Part shown: positions 25,488 to 34,298 of the stretch, piece by piece
How the letters are laid out: each line of letters starts with the position of its first letter
How positions within the stretch are numbered: position 1 is the stretch's first letter
Translations under genes and position numbers: made by a program
Origin: Scatolibacter rhodanostii
Lineage (GTDB): Bacteria; Bacillota; Clostridia; Oscillospirales; Acutalibacteraceae
Length of the DNA stretch: 64,000 nt
Assembly: GCF_900197595.1 (NCBI RefSeq)
Contig: NZ_FZLO01000005.1
Coordinates: 1 to 64,000 of the forward strand
Reading direction: 5' to 3'
The notes under the pieces: model-generated
Database searches by the model: none
What the model saw: only the letters and a program-made list of their open reading frames with translations
What the model was told of the DNA's origin: nothing

Positions 25488-26327
25488 TTAATGATTTACG
25501 ACAGGAATTTGTATTTTAAAGAACAAATCACGCGGAGCATCATTGAGACACGGTAATTCTTCAATGACTTCACACACATAATCGCCCGCAATCGTGTGGC
25601 CTGATTTACCTAGATGATGTAAGAGCAGGCGAGCGTAATCGATTTCCTTTGCAAAATCATTGGCACACAGGCATAGATAGAGTCCATCTGGGAGAGTTTC
25701 TACTTGCCCCGGGCCTTCATAATCGTCTTCGACAAAGAAGAACGCTTCATTTGAAAAAAAGTGATTGTTTGCAAGATTTCCTTGTCGTATCATTGTGCCC
25801 ACATTTCGAAAGTAGGTAAAAGGGAGATTGTTGACCACAACGTCTTGCTTTAATTCCCGCAGCATTAATTCATAGCCAGTGTCATCTTGGTCAAAGAAGT
25901 TCTTATCAGATTGATGGACAAAGATTTGTCGTTTCGGCATATATTCGTAAAAGATAGTGCCGGCAGGGGGGAGATTTCTGTGGTGTTCATGATTGACAAT
26001 CATGCGCTCAATCGCTTTGCGGCTTCTTTTGAGGTGTTTGATTCTTTTGTCTATGGTTTGCATTTGTTCACGAAGCAAGCTGCACAATGAATCAGAGTCA
26101 TTTGTATCAAGCTGCACACGAATTTCTTCCAAAGATACACCATACGCTTGCAGATATTGAATCATATCGAGCCTGGCACTTTGATTGATGTGGTAGTAGC
26201 GATAGCCAGTTTCCTTATCAATCAGCCAAGGGTGTAGTAGCCCTGTTCGGTCATAATGACGCAAGGTTTCGGGAGTGACTCTGTTTAGCTTTGCCATTTG
26301 TCCGATTGTCAGTCTTTCTATCTCCAT
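25488..26327 (-). CDS. MerR family transcriptional regulator with GyrI-like effector domain
   Basis: A 279-residue regulator. The N-terminal winged helix (LTIGQMAKLNRVTPETLRHY, residues 5-24, then GYRYYHINQ) is the MerR DNA-binding domain, followed by a dimerisation helix (REQMQTIDKRIKHLKRSR). The C-terminal 150 residues form a GyrI/BmrR-like small-molecule-binding domain. ATG 26327 has GGAGGTT upstream. It is in line with the dehydrogenase gene and probably activates the 19-bp-spacer promoter between them. The ligand is unknown; the regulator resembles multidrug/metabolite sensors rather than metal sensors (no metal-binding Cys pattern). Confidence 0.88.
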   Translation of the reverse strand: MEIERLTIGQMAKLNRVTPETLRHYDRTGLLHPWLIDKETGYRYYHINQSARLDMIQYLQAYGVSLEEIRVQLDTNDSDSLCSLLREQMQTIDKRIKHLKRSRKAIERMIVNHEHHRNLPPAGTIFYEYMPKRQIFVHQSDKNFFDQDDTGYELMLRELKQDVVVNNLPFTYFRNVGTMIRQGNLANNHFFSNEAFFFVEDDYEGPGQVETLPDGLYLCLCANDFAKEIDYARLLLHHLGKSGHTIAGDYVCEVIEELPCLNDAPRDLFFKIQIPVVNH

Positions 26328-26498
26328 TTTAACCTCCAAACCTTTGTGTTAGACAAATAATCTTATGACAAAATTCTACCATATATACCGATAAAAAACA
26401 ATTTTTTTGTGGAATGAAAGTAGTTCTCCCCATGAGATTATCCAACGATTTACAAGTTATGCAGAAACATAGTGGGGACAGATAAAGCTTTTTGTTAT

Positions 26499-27179
26499 TT
26501 AAAGTGTCTTATCACTACTTTTGCTGTAACAGGGAATGCTACCGTCTGAGCTGATTCTGATGAGAAAAGAATCAAATATAAAGCGAGCCATGTCTTGTGG
26601 AGGCATACCATATTTAATGGCGATAGACATGTTGTCTTTGCTGAGTCCAACCAAAAGATAAATGCTTGAATAGACTGCTGAAACAGCTGTCAGTTCGGCA
26701 TCTAATGTAGGCTTGAGAGAGCCGTCATGAAAATTTTTTTGCAGAAATCTAGCGGTATCATGCGTTCCGAAATCTTTGTCATGAAAAACTCTCTCATAAA
26801 TTGCACTTTCAGATTTTAAGGTTTCTCCTTGATAGGTTTTGCTGAATAAATCAAAGAAAAGAAAATTGTTTGGATTCACCTGAAAACCTTGCAGCATGAC
26901 ATCAAAATAGAGAGCATAACGCTCCAAAGCGGACAGCTGTTGTTCCGAATCTTGCTTTCTAAGGGATTCTCCGAATTGTTGGAAAGAACGGCGCTGAATC
27001 TCCCACAAAAGGGTTTCTTTGTCGGGAAAGTACTTATACAAAGTGGCTCGGGCAATACCGCAAGCCTCTGCCAGCACACTAAAGCTTACATTTTTAATGC
27101 CTTCTTCTATAAAAAGTTGTTGAGCGGTGTCTAAAATGAGTTTATACCGCAACTCGCTATGTTTTACATATCTTCCCAT
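26499..27179 (-). CDS. TetR/AcrR family transcriptional regulator
   Basis: A 226-residue repressor with an N-terminal TetR helix-turn-helix (ILDTAQQLFIEEGIKNVSF, then ACGIARATLYKYFPDKETL) and a helical ligand-binding C-terminal domain. It is transcribed divergently from the PHP/ABC operon that starts at 27424, so it likely controls that operon and itself. A 22-bp imperfect palindrome lies just upstream of its start. Confidence 0.88.
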   Translation of the reverse strand: MGRYVKHSELRYKLILDTAQQLFIEEGIKNVSFSVLAEACGIARATLYKYFPDKETLLWEIQRRSFQQFGESLRKQDSEQQLSALERYALYFDVMLQGFQVNPNNFLFFDLFSKTYQGETLKSESAIYERVFHDKDFGTHDTARFLQKNFHDGSLKPTLDAELTAVSAVYSSIYLLVGLSKDNMSIAIKYGMPPQDMARFIFDSFLIRISSDGSIPCYSKSSDKTL

Positions 27180-27204
27180 AGGTACAATTTCCTTTATTTA
27201 TATA

Positions 27205-27226
27205 GTTTGTCATCAGTATAGCAAAC
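27205..27226. promoter_or_regulatory. Candidate TetR operator
   Basis: GTTTGTCATCA-GTATAGCAAAC: arms GTTTG/CAAAC with internal AT/AT symmetry, 26 bp upstream of the tetR start and in the intergenic region shared with the PHP/ABC operon. It is the best dyad I see there; binding is inferred. Confidence 0.4.
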
Positions 27227-27423
27227 GAGTAAATTGCTGTAAACCAATTCGTATTAAGCTTGTGTTTAGGTTGTGTAAAAAGTTAAACAATATCAAATAA
27301 ACTGTATAATATTGAACAGTATTCGGTGAGTTTTTCCGTTTTTAACAATCATTTAACGACTTCATGTCTTGTTTAAATCTTTCATCTCTTGTTAAAATGA
27401 GCCTGTAAAAAAGGAGAGTACAA

Positions 27424-27927
27424 GTGAATGAAAGGAAAGATTTTATGGCGATAAAATCAAAGAAACCATTATATAAGGTATCAAGCCAATTAGAGAAAGG
27501 ATTTCAGGGACATATCACCTACACCACTATTTTGCCTGATGATTTATCCCGTCTGAAGGTTACATTTTCATTTGACAAGCTTCATGCAGAGCAGGACATA
27601 GAGGAATTGCAGGCAGGCTGTCGTGAGGCTTTAATGAAAAACCTTGAAGAGGAAACAGAGTTATTAGAATGTATGGCCAGTGCAGTTTATCATCTGCCAA
27701 AATCAGAAATCAATGTCTCGCTGTTTTTAAATGATGTTTGTGTTGGGTCTGCCCACCGTAATCAGCTGACCAAAGAAATATGGATTTCTGAAGAAGAATC
27801 CTCGCTGGGTTTTAACAATTGCCGACCCGCTGGAGTATTCAGTATCGTATTGCATGTGCTGAATATATTGAACGATGATACAGCATGTATCCTCACAGTG
27901 GAAGGAGTGGAAAGAGTATGTTTGTAA
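27424..27927 (+). CDS. Uncharacterised protein, first gene of PHP/ABC operon
   Basis: A 167-residue soluble alpha/beta protein that I do not recognise. It starts LYKVSSQLEKGFQGHITYTT, has a helical LEEETELLECMASAVYHLP middle and a C-terminal VFSIVLHVLNILNDDTACIL segment. GTG 27424 is preceded by AAGGAG. It overlaps the PHP gene by 10 bp, so the two are coupled; it may be an accessory subunit or regulator of the phosphoesterase. It has no signal peptide. Confidence 0.7.
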   Translation: MNERKDFMAIKSKKPLYKVSSQLEKGFQGHITYTTILPDDLSRLKVTFSFDKLHAEQDIEELQAGCREALMKNLEEETELLECMASAVYHLPKSEINVSLFLNDVCVGSAHRNQLTKEIWISEEESSLGFNNCRPAGVFSIVLHVLNILNDDTACILTVEGVERVCL

Positions 27928-28901
27928 GAGCAGAGCTTCACAATCATTCCACACATTCTGACGGAACCATGACAGTGGAAGAACTAATTGACTTTGCCGC
28001 CCAAAATAAGTTTGGAACACTGGCGCTGACAGATCATAACACGGTTTCAGGACATAGCCTTGCCAGTGAAATCACCCAACAAAAGGGGCATGAATTATCT
28101 TTTTTGCCGGGTGTAGAAGTAACGACCTTTTTTGGCCACATACTGGCACTGGGACTTACTCAGATGATTCCTTTCACGCATCTCAACCCGAAACACCCAG
28201 AGGCATTTTTGGCAGAGCTTCATGCAGCAGGGGCAAGAGCGGTAGGAATTGCACATCCCTATTGTGTCGGAGAGCCGATTATGATAGGTTGCCGTTTTGG
28301 AATGACAATTCACGACTGGTCGGTTGTGGATTACATTGAAGTGGTCAATACCTCCATAGCAGAATCAGAGATGGGAAATCACCCGCTGGCTGAAGCTCTT
28401 TCCGGCAATGAGCAGGCGCTTGCTTTGTGGGAAATCTTGGTGCTTGGCGGACACAGAATAGCGGCTGTGACCGGTAAAGATATCCATAAACCGCCGCTAG
28501 AGGCCAATGTGTTTACTACCTTTGTGCAAATTGAGGACAAGCTTGCTGTTTCTCGTGCAGATGCAGTCATTGGGGCGATACTTTCGCAGAAAACGATGAT
28601 TACCAAAGGCCCGCTGTTTGAAACAAGCTTGCAAGAAGACAAATTGGTTGTCAAGTTTGACAATAGCTCTGATTATCTGAACTGGAACAACTTATATGCA
28701 GACCGTACCTTTATTCTTGAACTAACAGACAGTGTGGGAAATGTCATCTGTTGTGACACGGATATGGCAGAAGCGGTTTCTTTTCCTTTTTCATTAGAAG
28801 CGCAAAGTGCCGTAGTCAAATTATATGAAGACAAACGGGATTATGAGCATCTGCTGGCAGTTGGTTCACCTATTTATAGAACGGGAGGAAATCTGCATTG
28901 A
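27918..28901 (+). CDS. PHP-domain phosphoesterase (CehA/McbA-like metallohydrolase)
   Basis: A 327-residue metal-dependent hydrolase. The PHP motifs are visible: ELHNHSTHSDG (residues 6-16; metal ligands His8, His10, Asp15) and LTDHN (37-41), then GVEVTT, a GIAHP motif and GKDIH near the C-terminus of the domain. The fold hydrolyses phosphoesters; relatives act on cyclic phosphoribosyl phosphates, phosphodiesters or histidinol phosphate. It has a C-terminal beta domain of about 90 residues. It sits in an operon with an ABC importer and a second phosphatase, so it probably processes the imported compound. No signal peptide: cytoplasmic. Confidence 0.82.
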   Translation: MFVRAELHNHSTHSDGTMTVEELIDFAAQNKFGTLALTDHNTVSGHSLASEITQQKGHELSFLPGVEVTTFFGHILALGLTQMIPFTHLNPKHPEAFLAELHAAGARAVGIAHPYCVGEPIMIGCRFGMTIHDWSVVDYIEVVNTSIAESEMGNHPLAEALSGNEQALALWEILVLGGHRIAAVTGKDIHKPPLEANVFTTFVQIEDKLAVSRADAVIGAILSQKTMITKGPLFETSLQEDKLVVKFDNSSDYLNWNNLYADRTFILELTDSVGNVICCDTDMAEAVSFPFSLEAQSAVVKLYEDKRDYEHLLAVGSPIYRTGGNLH

Positions 28902-29719
28902 AACGTTTATATTACGGTTTAGGGAAAAAGCAGTTTTGGGAATATCTTCTATTTATTGTCTTTATGCTTTTTTTCTATGGACCTCTGCTCAATATGGTTC
29001 TTTTGTCATTTGCGGGTAAGTACGAATACCCAGATGTCATTCCGCAAAGCTATGGTTTGAAGTGGTGGGACTATGTTTTATCCAAAGCACAGCTCGTGCA
29101 GTCCATCAGTACTTCGCTGATTTTGGCCATCGTGGTGACACTGGTGTCACTGATTGTCTGTTTGCCGGCGGCCTACGCATTGGCACGTTTTCAGTTCAAG
29201 GGTCGCAGCTTGGTGCGGTTAAGCTTTCTGCTAACCAATGCCTTCCCTAAAATGGGGATTTACACTGCTATGACCGTGATTTTTTATAAGCTGGATTTGG
29301 TCGGTACTTTTGCAGGAGTCGTGCTGGTTCATCTCGTCAACACAATGATGTTCATGGTGTGGATTCCCAGCGGTTCATTTCGCACGGTGCACATTCAGCA
29401 GGAAGAAAGCGCAAGAGATGTGGGTGCTTCACCACTGCGCACTTTCTTTTCCATCACACTCCCCATGGCAAAACCGGGCATTATTGTGGCGGCGCTCTAC
29501 ACCTTTCTAGGTTCTATGGAGGAAGCGCAAGGCTCTTTGCTCATCGGACTGCCTGCCATTCATACCATGCCCAGTGAGCTATATGGTATTATCATGTCTT
29601 TTCCCGAAACAGCCGGCTCGGTTTTTGCCATTATTCTTTTGGTGCCGTCTATTATTTTATTGATTATATTCCGCAAATATTTGAGTGCCGAAGCTCTTTC
29701 CAACGGCATGAAAATGTAA
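28898..29719 (+). CDS. ABC transporter permease (PotC/UgpE-like)
   Basis: A 273-residue, six-helix inner-membrane permease with the ABC coupling loop EESARDVGASPLRTFFSITLP (residues about 165-185). TTG 28898 with GGGAGG upstream overlaps the PHP stop. It pairs with the second permease at 32070 and the ATPase at 29748. The pair resembles the polyamine/iron/phosphonate-type importers. Confidence 0.88.
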   Translation: MKRLYYGLGKKQFWEYLLFIVFMLFFYGPLLNMVLLSFAGKYEYPDVIPQSYGLKWWDYVLSKAQLVQSISTSLILAIVVTLVSLIVCLPAAYALARFQFKGRSLVRLSFLLTNAFPKMGIYTAMTVIFYKLDLVGTFAGVVLVHLVNTMMFMVWIPSGSFRTVHIQQEESARDVGASPLRTFFSITLPMAKPGIIVAALYTFLGSMEEAQGSLLIGLPAIHTMPSELYGIIMSFPETAGSVFAIILLVPSIILLIIFRKYLSAEALSNGMKM

Positions 29720-29747
29720 GCAAAGCGGTTAGGATAAGGAGAAAAAT

Positions 29748-30728
29748 ATGCCGAACTTGAAACTAGATATACAAGGTCTGACTAAAAAATACAGTGCCAA
29801 AGAAGGTGTAGGAAATATCAATCTGCAAGTAAATGAAGGGGAGCTGCTGACACTTTTGGGCCCCTCGGGTTGTGGCAAGACGACGATTCTGCGTTCGATT
29901 GGTGGGTTTAATAAGATTGACAGCGGAAAACTGATTTTAGACGGGCAGGAGATTCAGACGCTTCCTCCCGAAAAAAGACCTACAGGCATGGTTTTTCAAA
30001 GCTATAACCTGTGGCCGCATATGACGGTATACGAAAACATGGCATTCGGTCCAAAGCTGCGCAAAACACCGTCTGCTCAAATTAAACAGCAGATTGCCGA
30101 TATGCTGGCACTGGTTAAAATGTCGGGCTGCGAAAAGAAATATCCAACGCAGCTTTCAGGCGGACAACAGCAACGAATCGCTATTGCAAGAGCATTAATG
30201 CTCAAACCTTCATTGCTTCTTTTAGACGAACCTTTTTCGGCACTAGATGCTAAAATCCGTGCCCAAATGCGTGTGGAGCTGAAAAATATTCAGGAAGAAG
30301 CCGGCTTGACGATTATTTTTGTCACGCACGACCAAGAAGAAGCGATGGCTATTTCAGACCGCATTGCTGTTATGAATCAAGGCTGTATCGAACAGCTAGG
30401 CAGCCCAACTGAAATCTACAACAATCCTGCCAGTCGGTTTGTGGCTGAATTTATAGGAGAAATGAACTTTGTAGAAGACACAAACGGCACTTTAGCGGTA
30501 CGCCCTGAAGATGTTGTATTAAAACCAGCAAGCGGTGAGGGAATGGCACGTATCCAGAATGTGATGCCGCTTGGGCATTACACACAAATTGTGCTTTCAT
30601 GCCGCAATGGTGCAGCGCTAAAGGCTTTTGTGCCCAAAGAGCAGGCCTTATATTTCACAGAGAACCAAGCGGTCGATTACATTTTTAATCATTTCAGACA
30701 TTTTGATGTTCTGGCACACACAGCTTAA
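29748..30728 (+). CDS. ABC transporter ATP-binding protein (PotA/UgpC type)
   Basis: A 326-residue ATPase with Walker A GPSGCGKTT (38-46), signature LSGGQ (136-140), Walker B LLLLDE (156-161), and a short TOBE/MOP-like C-terminal domain that may carry regulation. It energises the importer formed by the flanking permeases. Its family members serve polyamines, phosphonates, sn-glycerol-3-phosphate or ferric iron; the motif pattern alone does not decide the substrate. Confidence 0.92.
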   Translation: MPNLKLDIQGLTKKYSAKEGVGNINLQVNEGELLTLLGPSGCGKTTILRSIGGFNKIDSGKLILDGQEIQTLPPEKRPTGMVFQSYNLWPHMTVYENMAFGPKLRKTPSAQIKQQIADMLALVKMSGCEKKYPTQLSGGQQQRIAIARALMLKPSLLLLDEPFSALDAKIRAQMRVELKNIQEEAGLTIIFVTHDQEEAMAISDRIAVMNQGCIEQLGSPTEIYNNPASRFVAEFIGEMNFVEDTNGTLAVRPEDVVLKPASGEGMARIQNVMPLGHYTQIVLSCRNGAALKAFVPKEQALYFTENQAVDYIFNHFRHFDVLAHTA

Positions 30729-30813
30729 CGACCTAAAATTCTAATCTTTGAATGAGGGTATTAAGATAAATAAACGCATAATAGTTGCTTTCAAAAAGAA
30801 AGGATGTATCCAC

Positions 30814-32058
30814 ATGAACCAATCTGTTAAAAAGATGGTAAGTTCCGTGCTTGTCATTCTCATGACCATGGTTTTTACTGCTTGTAGTTCTGCTCCGCAA
30901 AATTCCTCTTCAAAGTCGGTTTCTTCCGGTGAAAAATCGACTGCACAGAGTGAAACAAAACAAGAAACTTCCGGCGAAATTCCCACTGTTACCATTTGGG
31001 GAAGCGGCGGTCAAGAAGTCCGTGAATCACTGCAGGCTGTGGCAGACGCTTTTAATGTGGATGCTGATTACAATACCAAAGCCAAAGTGGAAGTTCAATT
31101 TGTTGTGTCGGGTACCAGTGAGCAAAGTTTGGTAGACCGTATTACGGCGGCTAATCAAGCAGGTGAAACAGACACAGATTATGACTTGATTGCGCTGGAT
31201 GACAGCGGTATTTCTCCAATAATCGCTCAAAATGGTGAAGATTTCTTTGTTCCGATTGATACGACAAAAATCCCAAATTATGAAAATGTTGTATTCAAAG
31301 ATAATATCATTGGCGATACTTTTGTTCCTTATCGTGGAACAACCGTCATGCTGGCGTATAACTCAGAAGTGGTTTCAAATCCTCCCAAAACGACAGAAGA
31401 ACTGTATCAATGGATTAAAGACAACCCCGGACGCTTTACCTATTGTGATCCTTCTACAGGCGGTTCAGGCTATACTTTTGCCACAACAGCCATCTATAAC
31501 CAACTGCCGGAAGAGGCCGCTACCTCTCCTGACACCAAATGGAAAACAGAACATACAGAAGAATGGGACAAAGGTTTCTCCTTGCTGGCAGAACTGCATC
31601 CTTATCTTTATCAAACTGCAGGCAAGGTGCAATATCCCATGAAAAATGCAGGATCTCTTGATTTACTCGCCAACAAACAAGTTGACATGACAACTGCTTT
31701 CGTTAATATGGTACTGACTAACAAGAGCATGGGAACTTTGCCCGAATCCATTAAGCTGCAGCAGTTAGACCCCGCCTTTTCCGGTGCGCTGGCTGGCTTC
31801 ACCATTCCTAAAATCGGAAAAGACAAAGAAGCAGCTTTGAGTGTTATCGATTATTATCTGAGCTATGAAGCACAGTCAATCAGCTGGAATACCATGTATG
31901 CTTCTCCTGTAGTTGATACAAATAAACTTGAGAATTTGGATCATAGTGATTGGCTTAAAGAAACCAACATCAGCACACTGCGCTACTTTGCTATCGGCTC
32001 ACTCCAAAAAGATATTGCGGTGCGTTGGACAGAAGAAATTGCTCCTCTGGCACAATGA
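30814..32058 (+). CDS. Extracellular solute-binding lipoprotein (ABC importer)
   Basis: A 414-residue family-1 type substrate-binding protein. The signal peptide ends in lipobox FTAC (Cys24) and is followed by a Ser-rich linker. The mature domain starts IPTVTIWGSGGQEVRE and has DYDLIALDDSGISP and GDTFVPYRGTTVMLAYNS hinge-type motifs. ATG 30814 has AAAGGA upstream. It lies between the ATPase and the second permease. The substrate is unknown; neighbours suggest a phosphorylated small molecule. Confidence 0.9.
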   Translation: MNQSVKKMVSSVLVILMTMVFTACSSAPQNSSSKSVSSGEKSTAQSETKQETSGEIPTVTIWGSGGQEVRESLQAVADAFNVDADYNTKAKVEVQFVVSGTSEQSLVDRITAANQAGETDTDYDLIALDDSGISPIIAQNGEDFFVPIDTTKIPNYENVVFKDNIIGDTFVPYRGTTVMLAYNSEVVSNPPKTTEELYQWIKDNPGRFTYCDPSTGGSGYTFATTAIYNQLPEEAATSPDTKWKTEHTEEWDKGFSLLAELHPYLYQTAGKVQYPMKNAGSLDLLANKQVDMTTAFVNMVLTNKSMGTLPESIKLQQLDPAFSGALAGFTIPKIGKDKEAALSVIDYYLSYEAQSISWNTMYASPVVDTNKLENLDHSDWLKETNISTLRYFAIGSLQKDIAVRWTEEIAPLAQ

Positions 32059-32069
32059 GGGTATGCTAC

Positions 32070-32918
32070 ATGATAAACCAAAAAGTAAGACCATGGCTGC
32101 CATGGTTAATGGTGCTGCCGGCATTCTCCATCATGTTGTTTGTCGTGATACTGCCGATTTTCAATACAGTTTTCAAGTCTTTTCATAATACATCGGGTGA
32201 GCTTACGCTAGAAAACTACACCTACTTTTTTGGCAGCGCAGAAGCCTTTCAAAGCTTGATTTTCACTGCCATTGTAGCTTTAGCCGTTATGATTTTGAGT
32301 GTGGTGCTAAGTTTTTTACTCGCTTTGTATCTGCGGTTCTCCAAAAGCTGGATTAGCAGACTGCTGGGAAAGCTCTATCTGCTCCCAAGATTCATTCCTG
32401 GCATTGCAGCTGTTTATGCGGTTATGAATGTCATCAAAGATTCTGGTACAATCAACCGTGTCAGTATGTCTTTAGGGGTCGATTTTAAGCCCGGGTTGCT
32501 GTATGATATAAAAGGAATTATTCTATGCAATCTGTGGTTCAGCATTCCGTTTGCTGCTATGATGATGAGCGCTGCTCTTTCCGCCGTCAATGATTCTTAT
32601 ATTGAAAGCGCACGTGATGTAGGAAGCTCATGGGGGTCTATCCTAACCAAAATCATCTTGCCTCTTACTTATAAGGACATCATTGTTTCGGCGACCTTTG
32701 TACTGATGGGACAAATTGGTGCTTTCACAATACCGTATCTGACAGGCCCCAATAATCCAAAAATGCTGGGTATTTTGCTGTACCAACAGGCGGCTACCTA
32801 CATGGACTATGAACGTGCCGCTGCTCTTTCTGTATTGATTTTTCTACTGTGTTTGGGCGGAGCTATTGTGTATATCCGTGCGAACATGAGAGATGAGGTT
32901 TGGGAAAGAGGAAAATAA
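32070..32918 (+). CDS. ABC transporter permease (PotB/UgpA-like)
   Basis: A 282-residue, six-helix permease with coupling loop SARDVGSSWGSILTKIILP near residue 190. ATG 32070 with GAGGG upstream follows the binding-protein gene by 11 bp; an ATG overlapping that stop (32055) is an alternative. It completes the importer: two permeases, one ATPase and one binding protein. Confidence 0.88.
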   Translation: MINQKVRPWLPWLMVLPAFSIMLFVVILPIFNTVFKSFHNTSGELTLENYTYFFGSAEAFQSLIFTAIVALAVMILSVVLSFLLALYLRFSKSWISRLLGKLYLLPRFIPGIAAVYAVMNVIKDSGTINRVSMSLGVDFKPGLLYDIKGIILCNLWFSIPFAAMMMSAALSAVNDSYIESARDVGSSWGSILTKIILPLTYKDIIVSATFVLMGQIGAFTIPYLTGPNNPKMLGILLYQQAATYMDYERAAALSVLIFLLCLGGAIVYIRANMRDEVWERGK

Positions 32919-33007
32919 CAAGTAACAAATAAATTTGACAGATTTGGCAGGAGAGGTGATCGGTGTTCTCCTGTTATTTATTTTTAATCAGTAAAGGAGA
33001 TTTTCAA

Positions 33008-33769
33008 ATGAGCACTTTGAGGGATACCAATATAGTGGTAGCTAAACCTTTGCCACTGACAGGAACTCGCAATACCCGCGATTTAGGGGGATATATTATA
33101 GAGGGAGGCAGCAAAACCCGAACACATGTCTTTTTACGTTCGGATTCCCCAGCCAATCTTACCAATGAGGATATTGAAGCTTTGAAAGCATATGGCGTAA
33201 GGTGCGTCGTTGATTTACGCACTGAAACAGAGATGGTGGCTTTTCCCTCTCGATTGAAAGACGTTATGGGTATTGATTATTATCATGTCTCTATTGCTGA
33301 CGGTATTGCTTCAGAAGGCTTCCAATTAGATAAGATTCCTAAAAATATGGGAGAGATGTATGTCCGTATCCTCTCGGAGCAATCAGAAGTTCTTGCTAGG
33401 CTGATTCATATTTTTGCCAGTTATAAGAATGAAACGGTTCTGTTTAACTGTGCTGCTGGAAAAGACCGTACAGGTGTTGTAGCCATGCTTCTATTATTGT
33501 TGGCTGGTGTGGGGGAGGAAACTATCATAGCAGATTACAGCATGACAGAAGTGTATATGACCGACATTTTTGACCAGCAAAGAAAAAATCTTGAGCAAAC
33601 TTACGGCTTTCTGCCTCCTGACTATCTTTTTTCGTCAGCTCCCAAGCAAATAGAGACGGCGCTAAAATATCTTACTAGTCATTATGGAAGTGCAGAAGAT
33701 TATCTAAAGAGAGCAGGAGCGTCAATCCAAGATTTGGAGATAGTGAAAAAAATGCTAATATCAAAATAA
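33008..33769 (+). CDS. Cys-dependent tyrosine-phosphatase-family protein
   Basis: A 253-residue dual-specificity/PTP-superfamily phosphatase. The active-site loop NCAAGKDRTG holds catalytic Cys148 and Arg154 (C-x5-R); the GKDRTG form is seen in bacterial lipid/inositide-type phosphatases such as LipA and in TYR-phosphatase 2 family enzymes. The N-terminal GTRNTRDLGGY motif and the general-acid Asp region (VVDLRTETEM) are present. It is last in the TetR-linked operon; together with the PHP enzyme it would strip phosphate from the imported molecule. AAAGGAG precedes ATG 33008. Confidence 0.88.
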   Translation: MSTLRDTNIVVAKPLPLTGTRNTRDLGGYIIEGGSKTRTHVFLRSDSPANLTNEDIEALKAYGVRCVVDLRTETEMVAFPSRLKDVMGIDYYHVSIADGIASEGFQLDKIPKNMGEMYVRILSEQSEVLARLIHIFASYKNETVLFNCAAGKDRTGVVAMLLLLLAGVGEETIIADYSMTEVYMTDIFDQQRKNLEQTYGFLPPDYLFSSAPKQIETALKYLTSHYGSAEDYLKRAGASIQDLEIVKKMLISK

Positions 33770-33802
33770 ATCAGCTAGAGCGCAATAAGTTAAAATGAAT
33801 AT

Positions 33803-33853
33803 AAAAAACCACTTCTCGATACAGAATTGAAATGTAGAGAAGTGGTTTTTTAG
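33803..33853 (+). terminator. Terminator of PHP/ABC/phosphatase operon
   Basis: AACCACTTCTC (33807-33817) pairs with GAGAAGTGGTT (33837-33847), followed by TTTTT. A-run upstream makes it partly bidirectional. Confidence 0.85.
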
Positions 33854-34298
33854 CCGTTCATAATTTCAAAAGATAGATTTAAAATAGGTGTGGTATAAAG
33901 GAGTGGCATTTTGATTTAATCTTGCCCTCCTTACAGATTGAGAGATTTTAAAATAAATCTATAATGTCTTTGTGGAAATATTTCACGCAAGATAAGCCAT
34001 AAAAACAAAATAAATTTATTCTATTTTAAAAAAATACACCTTAATTCTATAAATATTCTGTTAAAAATACTAAAATTTAAATAAAAATACCTGAAAATCC
34101 TAGACTTTGTAGCCTATGTCATATATAATAAAAATAATGTGAATTTAGTAATATCAATGAAATTTAAGCGAACTTGTGTCAATTTGCGGATAATTGATAG
34201 ACTTTTAATAGATAAGCGTAAAGGTGAATCGATTTTACGTTTATGCTTGAATGGCGTAAAAAAGGGAAGAATTTCTTCCTTGAGGAGGTACAAATAAA
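33854..34298. other. Leader/intergenic region before polysaccharide operon
   Basis: A 445-bp AT-rich region without a gene. Near its 3' end ATAAGCGTAAA (34212-34222) can pair with TTTACGTTTAT (34234-34244), and a short bulged hairpin (AGGGAAGAA/TTCTTCCT, 34263-34280) ends just before the ribosome site GAGGAGGT (34282-34289). TATAAT occurs near 34126, but I see no good -35. The structures could form a regulatory 5' leader; no known riboswitch is recognised. Confidence 0.4.

Noticed and set aside
26430-26480. Terminator-like repeat TCCCCA/TGGGGA between the TetR and MerR genes
   Set aside because: The arms are only six bases with a loop of about 35 and there is no T-run.
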